Assembly (NCBI GenBank): GCA_900617975.1
Contig: UZAE01013405.1
Span: forward strand, 5,444-22,801
Origin: Rodentolepis nana
Lineage: Eukaryota > Platyhelminthes > Cestoda > Cyclophyllidea > Hymenolepididae
Length of the DNA stretch: 17,358 nucleotides
Reading direction: 5' to 3'
The notes under the pieces were generated by a model. It worked only from the letters and a program-made list of their open reading frames with translations. It was not told where the DNA came from and made no database searches. Both the position numbers and the translations under genes were made by a program. This document shows, one piece after another, positions 1 through 9,824 of this stretch. The number at the start of each line of letters is the position of its first letter. Position 1 is the stretch's first letter.

Positions 1-1267
1 TTACATCGATCTAAACTCGCAATTTCATTCTCGCCAATTATTATCTTTGTGTCAGAATACGTGGCTTCCTAACCTATTAGTGGTAGATATTTTGCCTCGT
101 ACTTGAAAATTCGAAATTCAAACGATCCTTGTGGGTTGTAATTACATCTACCCGTACTTATACTTGATACTCATTTTTACTCTTTTAGGAGGTCACAAAT
201 TAAAGTAATTGAAATTTTTGGTAAAATGAATTTTTGGTGAAACCCTATGAATGTTCCACAAGATGTGAATATGCCGCTCTTTATGTATACTTTTCATCGA
301 TAAGTTTGCAGTCTGTTCCATACTCAAATTTCGTAAGATCTGTTGTTTTGTAGTTTTAATGCCTCCCTCCTTACTTTCCAAAATCAAAATAAAATTAGAA
401 AGATGGGGAGAGAGAACATCTAAGAGGTCATCTAAGCGTGATTCATTACTTCCCATCCCACCCCCATTCACTCCCTCCACCCCCCTCCACCCCCTCCCCC
501 AACATTTTACCTTAGCCAGTACAAATGGCTGTAGAAACTGCATTTTCGATGGTGGCCTGATGGGCGTATTCGGTTCGTACCATACCAACCCACCAGAAGC
601 AGTTACAGTAGTAGCAGATTATAGTAATCTACCAAATTCACGGCATTTCTGGCAGTTTTACCCCCCCCCCCCCCCCCCCCCCACCCCACTCTTTAAAAAT
701 GTCATGAGAGCGCAACTAAACGCTAGTTGTTGTGTATGATTAATCTGCCAAAATAATGACGCCTCCTGACCTACCAAAGTGGATTTTGCCGGTGGAGAAA
801 TAAAGAACGTTTGCTGTTTTTACGGTTGGAGAGAAATCAAGCTAAGTAGTGTACTTTCTTTTGATTTAATTTCCAACGGGAGACGTTTAGGGAGACTTAT
901 TTACGTATGCTAGGTCCGCCAGGGTGGTATTTAGAGGGAAATGTCGTCGTGAATTGCCTGTGTGGACATGAATTTCATCGGCCCGTGATATTTTAAGCTA
1001 TGCTTTATGGCAGTAACTGTTGCAGTCTAATTTGATGCTTACGTAATTAAATTAATTTTTGTGCGCTTATTTTTTTAACTGAGTTGCAGGCCTATTTGAC
1101 CTTTTGATGGCGATAAGAGAGTCTGGACACCAAAAAATGGGGGGAGGGATAAAAGACAAAGAAAATCTTGATTCGATTTGATTTTTCATCCACTCTCTAT
1201 TAAAGATTTTTCATTGTTTAACTCCACTTGCTTGAAAGTCAGGCATACCCATAATCATCCACAGCAG
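1..1267. other. No gene supported
   Basis: Open frames at 193-588 (-) and 359-739 (+) overlap each other and are built largely from a low-complexity C-rich tract and the poly(C) run. Neither shows a splice-bounded structure or a recognisable motif. I see nothing else here except the C-rich tract. Confidence 0.6.
661..682. repeat. Poly(C) run, 22 bases
   Basis: Uninterrupted run of 22 C, followed by acccc. Another C-rich tract lies at about 455-500 (ctccaccccc units). Such runs are prone to slippage, so the exact length may vary or be an assembly consensus. Confidence 0.9.
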
Positions 1268-1587
1268 TCATATATATATCAAATGTCAGGCGTTCTGACA
1301 GTTATCATTAGCCCTTTAGTTGACTTCAGGCTTCACAGAGGGGAAGGAACATCAAATTGAAAATGTCGATAGGGGGGGGGGGGGACAGAAGAGTGTTTTA
1401 GGAATGTAAAAGAGACAGACACAAAGGTATTAAAAAAGGTGAGTACTGGGAAATAGACGAATATGACATACAGTGGGGTGATGGCAGTTTGAAGTCAGAA
1501 GTCAACTGCCGGTTTATTAAATTTTTTGCCGCATAAGTATACGTTGCCAATGGTACACCACGTGGAGGTAAGTCTATCGCACACCCC
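1268..1587 (-). repeat. Interspersed repeat, copy A
   Basis: The reverse complement matches the copies at 13265-13575 and 16953-17275 over nearly the full length. Shared blocks include gcgatagactta at the start, caacgtata, gacttcaaact, ccatcacccca, gtactcacct, ctatcgac, caatttgatgtt, ctctgtgaagcctgaagtc and aactaaagggctaatg, then an AT-rich end (gatatatatat). It holds a 13-base G run (1372-1384). An adjacent copy follows directly at 1595. It is diverged and has no long reading frame of its own. Confidence 0.85.
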
Positions 1588-1594
1588 CAGAAGT

Positions 1595-1810
1595 CATATA
1601 TAGGTATTTATTTATTTCAAATGACAGGCGTTTTGATAGCTATCATTATCCATTTGTTCGACTTCTGGCTTCACAGAGGGAAGGTTCATCAAATTAGTAG
1701 AAAATCGAGGGGTGGGGGACAGAAGAGCGATTCATAGATGTTAAAGAGACAGACAGACACAAAGATAGGGAAAAAGGCAAGGTAAGGTGAGTACTGTGAA
1801 AGTGGTGGAC
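1595..1810 (-). repeat. Interspersed repeat, copy B, apparently 5'-truncated
   Basis: Same family and orientation as copy A: the AT tail (tatttatttatttcaaatg), the caggcgtttt block, cttcacagaggg, gggggacagaagag, agagacagacacaaag and gtgagtact. Similarity stops after about 1810, so roughly the first 120 bp of the element are missing while the AT-tail end is kept. That is the pattern left by 5' truncation of a retroposon. It lies head to tail with copy A. Confidence 0.75.
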
Positions 1811-4800
1811 TACATATATAGGTACGAATATTGGAATAGGCACTTCGCACCGGGACATTAAAATAAATCAGGTCATTTAGGCAGCAGAGTTGAGAGGCTT
1901 TCGAGGGGAAAACATCAGAAATGTGTTCATGCTTTCTCAAGTGCTTTCCCTGTCAGTTGACGAGCAGTATCTAATTGTTATAAATGGGTTATAGAGTTCT
2001 CTCTTTTTGAACTATGATCTTCTTACACGCTAGCTGGATCCCTTGTTTTGACACTAGTATGTACGTTTGGTGGTAGAAAAATAACGAGAAAGTGGTATCG
2101 TTTTTCCTCTACTTTCATTTATGTTACTATTTATAACGCTAATTTCCAATCAATTTTTGCCGTGAATATTCGGGCATCAGCGTAGGGCGAAATAACGCTG
2201 GTTTCAAAGCAAATACAACGAAATTTAATTTCAACCCGAATGAAGCCTTTATATGTCGCCGTGTCTTGTTGAAAAGAAAGAAAAAAGGAAAAAAGCATCT
2301 TTAAAAACCTTCTTGTGGACCGTGAGCTCATTAGACAGTAGATAGAATTTGGGAATATTTGAACCTTGCCAAAATACCCCTTTTTAAGCTAATTTGTTTG
2401 TTCGGTTTGGCTGTTTGTGTCACTAAGCCAAACTGATAAGGCCCGGATGGGGGAATTGCAGATGAAATTGCGAGGATAATCTACTTTTCCTGATATCCAA
2501 TATGGTGCTTACAGTTGGACCAACATTAAAGGGGTAGTTGTAGGGCACATGATCGAATTTCTCACGCAACTAAAGTAACTCCAATCCCAAATCAAATAAC
2601 ATTAAGAGCTCCACCAAATTGGTCTTCGTTCTCTCCCCCCCCCCCCCCCCCCCTCCTCCAAAAGATTCGCTATCTTCCTAAGTCTAGCTGGTGTCAACAG
2701 CTTTTCCTGATTGTGAACACCAAATTGGGAATGAATGAGAAGTAGAAGGTGGAAGAAATAGGAAGAGAGAGAGAGAGGACAATCCAGATTAAAAGAATGA
2801 GATGATGTTAACCAATTTTGCTTTCTTTGTTCAGTGGCGTGTGGTTGACAGCTCAGCCAAATGTATGAATCAGTTGACGCTCAATACATGATGGGACTGA
2901 GCGGGCCTTCGAATCAAGATACGTAGACTCCATCTAATCATATAGATTTCTTAATTCTGAACTCTACTGATGATATACTAGTCTTGATTAATGTATACAT
3001 TGCCAGTCTCATTTCTGTATCTATTAAAAGTGGATTTGGCAACGTTTATAGCAAATGCGATTCAAACAAACGCTCCATTTTATAAACAAAAAATATAATT
3101 AATCTTGTCAAATGTCACTGCCTTTTGACTACGCTTTTTCATAACTTAAAACGTTATATCAAATAAAGTATATTCAGTTTATTCAATTTTGATTAAGTTG
3201 AAGTGAGTTTAGTTTAAAAATGAAAATCCCAGAACACCATTTCGACAATTCGTTTGAGCAAACTAAATATTTAAAAGCTAAAAATATGGAACAAATAATA
3301 ATCACATAGTTTTGAAATGATTGGTCCTGTTTACGATGAAAATACGACATGATATTTGTCCACCAGAAAGCTCTACCAGAAGTAAGCATAAACAGCCGAG
3401 CTAATAGATAATTCTCATTGATTTAACCAGAGTATTTCATTACTCATATGCGTAAATTAATTGAAATCATTCAAGTAGACTGACTATTTATACTTCCTAG
3501 ATTTCTTGAGCTCCATTTTGTTAATCAGCTTTCATCGGGGATATGGGCGAATGTCTTCCGTCATGATTGCAAGATTTCACTCCAGCTAACACTCCTTATA
3601 TGTGACCTCAGAATTGTTTTTCGATTAAGGAAAGCTTAACTGCCTGGTTACAATCTAATCGAGCACCATATTGCCGTAATTTACCAAATAGATAGTAGAG
3701 CGATATAAATCAGGTGATGCAACTCAAGGAAATAAGGATAGAAGGGAGAGGGGGTTTCAACTATAGTGTAATAACTTTGAGAATTACCCCTGACTTTTAA
3801 ATACCATTAATTATTTGTTGAGTTGCCCTTGAGCTTTATTCCCTCCCTTCACCCCCCCCCCCTCCAATCTCCTCTCCTACTTAGGATGAATTCCACGTTT
3901 CCATCCACGAGACCGCAATCTCATAACTGTTTTCTTAGGCTATTGAACGCGGATGTCGGTCAACGCTTGGTGATCATAAACTATTAGAACTCGACAACAG
4001 TATCCATTGGCGTCCCATCTATTCATTCACATTTTTAGGTAGATCAATGCATTGATGTTAATCATCTCATGGAAACGTCATCGACTAACACTTTGTTAAA
4101 GTAACTTAGTTATGGCCTAAAACAAAGAAAGACAATACCTTATCTAGTTTACTCTGTTTTTCATAGGTAATTACCAAGCTATAGACTCCTCACAAAAATA
4201 AATGATGCTGACACAATGATAGAGTTCAAACTGATTCCACTAGAAAGCATAAGTTTGTGACTCATTACCCCATTGTTAGCTACTAAAGCCAAAGTATCAC
4301 ACAGATTTACAAAAGATATCACAAATAGAAGCATTTTTTCTGGTAAATTAACTTAAATAGAGTTCTGAGTGGTGGTGGTAAACACTATCCACATTTATAA
4401 TCTGAAACCAACCCATCGATGAAATCCCAAAATTAGCAAAAGATCCATAAAAACGTACGTTGTATTTTAAGTTTTTGCATGCATTTTTTGTGGCACTCTT
4501 TTAATTTCTGGTCAAAATAAATGCGTGATAGAAATACTCTATTAAAAATTGGGCAATATATAAATCTATGCGACGCAGACATGTTACGACTCGTGTATAT
4601 TACAAATCTATTTTCGGAGCTGATCTTGAGATTCTAAAGTAGCCAAATCGCTTTCAAATTGATCTCCGATGAGCCAATATGGTATTTAGACATATGTATT
4701 TTCCTGCGTTAGGTAAAATTTGAGTCAGGAGCATAATCCTATCGACTTGACCTCTGCTAAATGATTTGAGGAAGGAATTGAATAAACTTTCAAAGTTTAA

Positions 4801-5250
4801 TTTTGAGTTTAACAACTAAAAAGGTTAGTAGATAAGAACACATTAAATTTTTAGTAATTACGAAATTCATTATAAATGATGTAAAGCTCCGTGCTAAATA
4901 TAAATACATATTGGCCACATTTTAACGTAGTAAGTGAAGATCAACTAAATAATCATACTTGGACCAAACCAAATTTCAGTGTTTAGGATCTTATTAAGAG
5001 ATTGTGAGTTTAACGAAAGATATCGATTAATGGAGTGATATAGTGGAGACGTTGAGAATGACAATGAACACTCTAGAATCGAAAAAGAAACTGAAACCAA
5101 ATATAGATTGATAATAAGTGAGAGTAAATAACATTTATAAGGTTGAGAGTATCACCTTTAAATAAATTTAGAAGAAGAATTAAGATTTTTAAAGGATTAG
5201 ACATTTTAAGGAATTAAATACTTTCTGCTTATAATGTGTGCGACGATTTA
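1811..5250. other. Gene-free AT-rich stretch
   Basis: Stops are frequent in all frames. The few open frames of 60 to 85 codons have unbiased composition. The stretch contains two poly(C) runs (2635-2653 and 11 C at 3852-3862) and a short GA repeat near 2766-2778. The promoter or outron of importin-alpha would lie at its right end, but I can point to no specific element. Confidence 0.6.
2635..2653. repeat. Poly(C) run, 19 bases
   Basis: Uninterrupted run of 19 C in a pyrimidine-rich stretch (ctct before it, tcctcc after it). It is not part of the interspersed repeat, because none of the repeat's flanking blocks are present. Confidence 0.9.
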
Positions 5251-5260
5251 AATTTTGCAG
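5251..5260 (+). promoter_or_regulatory. Splice acceptor in the importin-alpha 5' leader (cis or trans)
   Basis: A T-rich stretch ending in ttttgcag lies 31 nt before the importin-alpha start codon. Mature RNA would begin at 5261. No convincing partner donor was seen upstream, so it could be the spliced-leader addition site of a trans-spliced mRNA or the end of an intron in the 5' untranslated region. The sequence shows the acceptor; the trans-splicing reading is inference. Confidence 0.6.
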
Positions 5261-5291
5261 GTTGCGCACATTACAACTAACCGGGCTCAAA

Positions 5292-7282
5292 ATGAATCGT
5301 TCGAGGTTATACAAGTATTCTGGAAAAGATGAGGAATTGCGTCGCAGGAGAAATGATCAGTCAGTTGAACTAAGAAAAGTTAGAAAAGAGCAGCAGCTTC
5401 TTAAACGCCGCAATGTTCTGGTTGATGTAGAAGAAACTTCTCCATTACGCGAACAAACAGTAAGATCGCAATAATGAAGTTACTTTTGCATTCATAAGAG
5501 CATCCAGCTGCCTCTCGACTATAAACAAGTTGTTGCTGATCTTGCTTCGTTGGATATAAAGGTAGTCAGTGAAGCAGCTGTGAATTGCCGTAAAATCCTC
5601 TCAAAAATGAAGAACCCACCCATTGATGAGCTTGTGGACTTAAATGCCCACACGGCTCTTACCAAATTGCTGGATATGGATAAGTATGTCATTGATAGTG
5701 ATTTACTACATTTTTAGTATTAACATTGTGTTTGAAGCTGCTTGGGCACTCACAAACATTGCATCTGGAGAATCCAAGCACACTAAAGCTGTTGTAGAAT
5801 GCAACTCCGTGCCAAAATTAATTGGGTTACTGGATCATTCAGATATTCGCATCGCTGAGCAGAGTATTTGGGCTCTTGGTAATATTGCTGGAGAAGGTCC
5901 TAGTTATCGTGATATGCTCATCAAACTCGGCATTGTTGCACCCTCTCTGCGGTATGAATTATTTCGTTAAAGTGAAAATAATTATCTAGTGTCTTATTAA
6001 TATCGTCGTTTCTTACCACTTTCCAGACTTCTACAACGCTCTTGGGATAATCCTAGTGTAGTCTCAAATATTGCTTGGGTATTGTCCAATCTATGTCGCA
6101 ACAATAATCCATGTCCGCCGAGGAGCACGGTTCTTGAACTTATACCGGTCTTCGTGCAACTTTTTGATTTTGTTGGAAGTGAGGATATCATTATAGATAC
6201 TGCATGGGCTATTTCCTACATAACTGACTGCGGAGATATGTACATTGATGATATTCTCGGAAGCGGTTGTGTTCCACGTCTAATTAGATGTCTAGGGACT
6301 GATATCGTAAGTTACTGAGTTTGACCCGTTACGTTTCTTGTTATGTAATTTAGGACTTGTGTCAGATCATATTTTCTGTTTAGCCTAGACTTGTTTCACC
6401 TGCCCTGAGGTCATTGGGTAACCTTATTCTCGGAACAGATGAGCAAACGCAGCGTGTTTTGGATTGTGGCTTACTCGAGCACGTTGCCCAAGTTCTTGTC
6501 AATGGAAAATCAACAATTGTTAAGGAATCTTGCTGGTTGTTAAGTAATGTTACTGCCGGTACGAAACATCAAATTCAAATGGTTATTGAAGCGGGAATTG
6601 TGCCCATGCTTTTGAAGTGGATCCGAGAGGTAGTTATCATAATTCCCTATTATAATGACTTATTGTTAATTTCCCCTAGGGAGATTTCAGAGTACAAAGG
6701 GAAGCTTGTTGGGCTATCAGTAACATCGCTATTGGTGGAAGTCCCGAGCAGCAGGCTATTTTACTTAATCTTGGAATTTTCAATGCACTAAGTGATTTAC
6801 TCAAGGTCTCTGACGCCAAACTCGTGAGCCTAGTTCTTGAAGTCATCAAGAAGCTTTTCGAAGTAAGACTCTTAGTTATCTATATTTTTTTTACTTTTCC
6901 TCCTCACAATCGTCTATATATGGTTTCTAGACTGCTGAAGAGAATGACCAGTTGGAAAATTGCTGCGTGGCTCTCGAGGAATCAGAAGCTCTAAGTAATA
7001 TAGAGAACTTACAAGAACATGAAAACAACGAGATTTATAAATCTGCCTACGAATTTATATCCAAGTACTTCAGTGGCTGTGTAAGTGCACTTCATTCCTG
7101 CCTTCTGCATATACTTAAATTGAGTTGGATATAACTGCTCCAATTTTCGTTGATAGGAGGAAGACGAAAAACCTGGTGAAGCAGCTCAAGGAGATTCAGT
7201 ACAAAGTCAAATCCCCCTGGCAGATCCAAACGAATTTGCTTTCCAACCACCGACACAATCTTATCATGAGTTTGACTTTTGA
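5292..7282 (+). CDS. KPNA: Importin-alpha (karyopherin-alpha), complete 8-exon gene
   Basis: Adaptor that binds nuclear localisation signals of cargo and, through importin-beta, carries them into the nucleus. Exons: 5292-5459, 5499-5683, 5718-5951, 6027-6306, 6384-6629, 6680-6862, 6931-7080, 7157-7282. All introns are GT-AG (39, 34, 75, 77, 50, 68, 76 nt), phases 0,2,2,0,0,0,0, giving 1572 nt and 523 residues, the usual family length. Residues 1-50 are the importin-beta-binding domain, with ELRRRRND and LLKRRNV. Armadillo repeats follow. NLS-pocket motifs are intact: W127/N131, W169/N173, W213/N217 (major site), W340/N344, W382/N386 (minor site), with W256/Y260 and R298/N302 between, as is usual in the family. 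The C-terminal region has LQEHENNEIYKSA, KYFSG, an acidic EEDE stretch (export-receptor region) and the ending HEFDF. The start was chosen because the ATG lies 31 nt after a splice acceptor and directly before the basic domain. The protein is divergent: the GDF..Q.EA.WAISN stretch and tail recall KPNA3/4, but I do not assign a subfamily. Confidence 0.97.
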
Positions 7283-7306
7283 ATGACGCTCGCGTCTTGG
7301 CTGATT

Positions 7307-7312
7307 AATAAA
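7307..7312 (+). terminator. Poly(A) signal AATAAA of importin-alpha
   Basis: A canonical AATAAA begins 25 nt after the importin-alpha stop codon (7280-7282). Cleavage 10 to 30 nt downstream would give a very short 3' UTR and place the transcript end inside or next to the opposing gene's poly(A) signal. Confidence 0.75.
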
Positions 7313-7339
7313 TACTAGTACATAAAGCATGCTATCTAC

Positions 7340-7345
7340 TTTATT
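7340..7345 (-). terminator. Poly(A) signal of the small minus-strand gene
   Basis: TTTATT on the plus strand (AATAAA on the coding strand) lies 41 nt beyond the TAA of the 101-residue gene. It is about 27 nt from the importin-alpha poly(A) signal on the other strand, so the two genes are tail to tail with almost no spacer. Confidence 0.7.
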
Positions 7346-7385
7346 CTTTTGGGTTAAGCTTTGAGTAAGGAAAAGCAAGGCATAA

Positions 7386-7723
7386 TTAGTGTAAATTTCG
7401 ATTATTATTGTGTTCCAAAGAATGCAATAGGAATTGCTTTCCACTATTCCGTACAGAGCCCTTCGCATTGTGTCTGTTTTGCAACCATTCATGTTTAATA
7501 GCTGCGGGATCTGTGGGGTTGAAAAATTCGTCTCCAACTGTTGGGTAGCAGGAGAAATATTTGCCGGATGAATGTTGAACTTCTTCTACAGACTCAGATG
7601 TTTGTTCATCGAGAGCTTGCCACTGTTGTGACTGGTTTTGGATCTCAAAATCGAAAGAAAATACGGCATTTCTGGAAAATATAAATTACAAACGCTTTCT
7701 TACCCATTATTGGTTGTTTCCAT
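7386..7723 (-). CDS. Unrecognised 101-residue protein, two exons
   Basis: Exon 1 is 7704-7723 (20 nt: METTNN plus two bases of a Gly codon) and exon 2 is 7386-7671, ending in TAA at 7386-7388. The 32-nt intron has a strong donor (GGGTAAGA on the coding strand) and acceptor (TTTTCCAG). The join keeps the frame and gives 102 codons including stop. The N-terminal half is Gln/Glu/Ser-rich and acidic (ALDEQTSESVEEV). The middle holds KYFSCYPTVGDEFFNPTDP and the C-terminal third is basic and Asn/His-rich. No signal peptide or membrane segment is visible. It looks like a small soluble protein. I do not recognise the family. A splice acceptor 15 nt before the ATG and an AATAAA 41 nt past the stop support a real transcription unit. 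Another reading is that these are the last exons of a larger minus-strand gene, but the leader acceptor fits a complete small gene better. Confidence 0.72.
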
Positions 7724-7738
7724 TACGAGTATTTTTGC

Positions 7739-7755
7739 CTGCGCAAAACGAAATC
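7739..7755 (-). promoter_or_regulatory. Splice acceptor 15 nt before the small gene's start codon
   Basis: On the minus strand a T-rich tract ends in TTTTGCGCAG and is followed by a 15-nt leader (7724-7738) and the ATG at 7723. It resembles the acceptor before importin-alpha. A spliced-leader addition site is the simplest explanation; a 5' UTR intron is the alternative. Confidence 0.5.
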
Positions 7756-9308
7756 ACGTGAACACCGACCCCCACAGCTCTATTGAACACTCCTCCACTG
7801 GACGGCTTATTTAAAAATAATATAAGTATTTTTAAGTTTGTCAATAAATTTTATTTTTGACTCTTGTAATTGCTTTAACTTTAATAATATGAATAAAATT
7901 TTAATATCTTGAAAGCTATATGAAAGTATTGAGTCTTTATTTTTTTAAGGCTATATATGGATATAGCATTTTTTACTTTTCAATAATGAAAAACCTATTT
8001 GCTAACATCTCCTTTATATCAAATAATAAAATTAGATACGCATTCTCTGCTATTAACACCAAATTACATAGAGAAAGCTAAGCTCATTTTTCCTATTTGG
8101 AGACTCGTGCTAAGCCATTTCCTTCTCATGAGTTCGCTTTCGGACATACTTTGTCCATCGAATTTGCAGCTTTGTAATTTGTCTACTAATTTTCAGCTTT
8201 ATTCTTTGATCTCAGGAATACGAAATCGAATAGATCAAGTTAAATAAAGTATCCAGCTAACTTCTCTATTCGTTTTCTTGTGGTTCAGATAAGGTTTTGA
8301 AAGCAATTTAATGAGCTATTCCCATCTGAAATTTGTTAACAACAGCGGAAAAATCACCAATATTTTGATACGAAATGTTGAAGATCAATCCGCCACCGGA
8401 TTGATGACTGTTGCTCATTCTCTAAATTTAGATTACTTAGGTGTTAAAATAGTAAAACTGCATACTCCATATCAAAAATTCCGTGAATCTGTGTTCTCAA
8501 TCTCAGTATGAAATAAATTGCTTAATGAAGTGGAGTCTTCGTTCTTTTCACGGCATGATGTTATTGTTCTTTTTTCACACAGAAACCTGAATTGACTTTG
8601 GTCCTAACTTAAACCGACTTCCCCCCAATATCTCCTTTGTCTTCCACCCACAATGAGCTTTAACTTATTCTTTGTAAATAGTCGGAGCTTTGCCACTGAG
8701 GAATTAGAAGCAGTCCAGCCAGTTATTAGAAATGGCAGCACACTGAACTCAGATTCCAGAGGCTTTTATGAAGTGCTCATTTCACTATAAGTGCTTCATA
8801 ATTTATCCGAATCTATGGCGCCGACGTGTTCAGTGTCTAAATTACTGGGCCATTTCTTCCGATTGATAAGGAGGACACTCCCTACTTTGAAAACACTCAT
8901 CACGAAGACTGAGTTGATATTAGCTTTATATGTTCCCCTTGGTTCACATAAAAGCGTAGTCGTTGACTAGTGTTTTTTAATTTTCAGCTAATTATCATCG
9001 AAATGCCAACCCTTAAATCGTTTGGGTAAACCTAGATGAATTGCGCCAATTGTGGATAGTTCAAACCAAACTAAGTTATCCTACACTAACGGCGACTACT
9101 GTTTTTTCTTCTTCTACTAGAGATTATCGTTTGGCAAATCGTAAAAATATCAATTTGGTTGACCGTTTTACAACAAGAAGCCTTTTCATTCAGTTAAAAC
9201 TAGTACAAATTTTCCAAACTATCAGAATTAATTATGAAAAAAAGACAGAGAGACACATTTTGCGCAAATTTCAATGAATAGCGGCAAAACAAAAGTCCGC
9301 AATGGAGA
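7756..9308. other. Intergenic stretch, no gene supported
   Basis: It lies between the small minus-strand gene and the 3' end of the large one. Open frames at 7999-8247, 8311-8511 and 9041-9277 are Leu/Ile/Asn-rich in the way AT-rich random DNA is. A 45-codon frame at 8653-8790 (+) begins MSFNLFFVNSRSFATEEL. It looks slightly more protein-like but has no supporting splice sites or signals. Confidence 0.5.
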
Positions 9309-9314
9309 TTTATT
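9309..9314 (-). terminator. Poly(A) signal of the large minus-strand gene
   Basis: TTTATT on the plus strand (AATAAA on the coding strand) lies about 143 nt beyond the TAG of the terminal exon. It is the first canonical signal in the correct orientation downstream of the stop. Confidence 0.6.
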
Positions 9315-9456
9315 TCGATTTCCAACTTTATCCAAAATCCGCACATTTTGATTACAATAAAAAGTAGAAAGAATCAGAGATGTTATAAATAACCTCTAGG
9401 TAGTCTCTGGTCGCAGCTCAGGCTTACAGATTTCGCGTTAAACTTTGTGAAAATGT

Positions 9457-9824
9457 CTACTCCCTGTTTAACAATACATAGTCTACTTTACGCTCGGCCC
9501 CTCCCTCCCTAGTCGATTCCGGCACCGGCCTCTCAAGGTTATGTGCTTGGAACTTGGATGAGAATGATGGGGACAATGAAAAATTACAGGACGAATCTGC
9601 TTTCAATTTTACTGCAAGTTCTGCTGGGGAAACTCGATCCTCTCCATCACTGTCTATTCCATTGTTTCCCTTAGTAAAGGGCGAGCGGAATTTGTGCGTT
9701 GTTAGGCCTGTGAAGAAACTTTCCAATTGATGAAGTGTCATGGCATTGTGAAGCGTCTCCAATGGATAGATCTCCGGTACACTTGGAGCGCTCGGAACCA
9801 TCATTTCAGCAGGATTCTGAGGAG
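9457..9824 (-). CDS. Probable terminal exon of the large minus-strand gene
   Basis: The coding strand has a strong acceptor (GTTCTTCTTTCAG) before 9824 and then an open frame of 122 codons ending in TAG. It starts with two bases that complete the codon left by the 36-nt exon, so the frame continues as APQNPAEMMVPSAPSVPEIY. The middle has TLHQLESFFTGLTTHKFRSP, then an acidic piece (GIDSDGEDR) and a charged tail ending VDYVLLNRE. A second in-phase acceptor lies 24 nt upstream (exon start 9848) and would add eight residues. A 2.4-kb intron separates it from 12211, so an unseen exon between them is possible. Confidence 0.65.

Noticed and set aside
359..739. 126-codon plus-strand frame rich in Pro and Ser.
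   Set aside because: Its composition comes from the C-rich tract and the poly(C) run, and it overlaps an equally long frame on the other strand. No splice structure or motif supports it.
2880..2930. Possible tRNA B box around ttcgaatcaaga.
   Set aside because: No matching A box, acceptor stem or anticodon arm could be folded from the flanks.
8653..8790. 45-codon plus-strand frame beginning MSFNLFFVNSRSFATEEL.
   Set aside because: It is slightly protein-like, but short enough to arise by chance and without splice sites, poly(A) signal or recognisable similarity.
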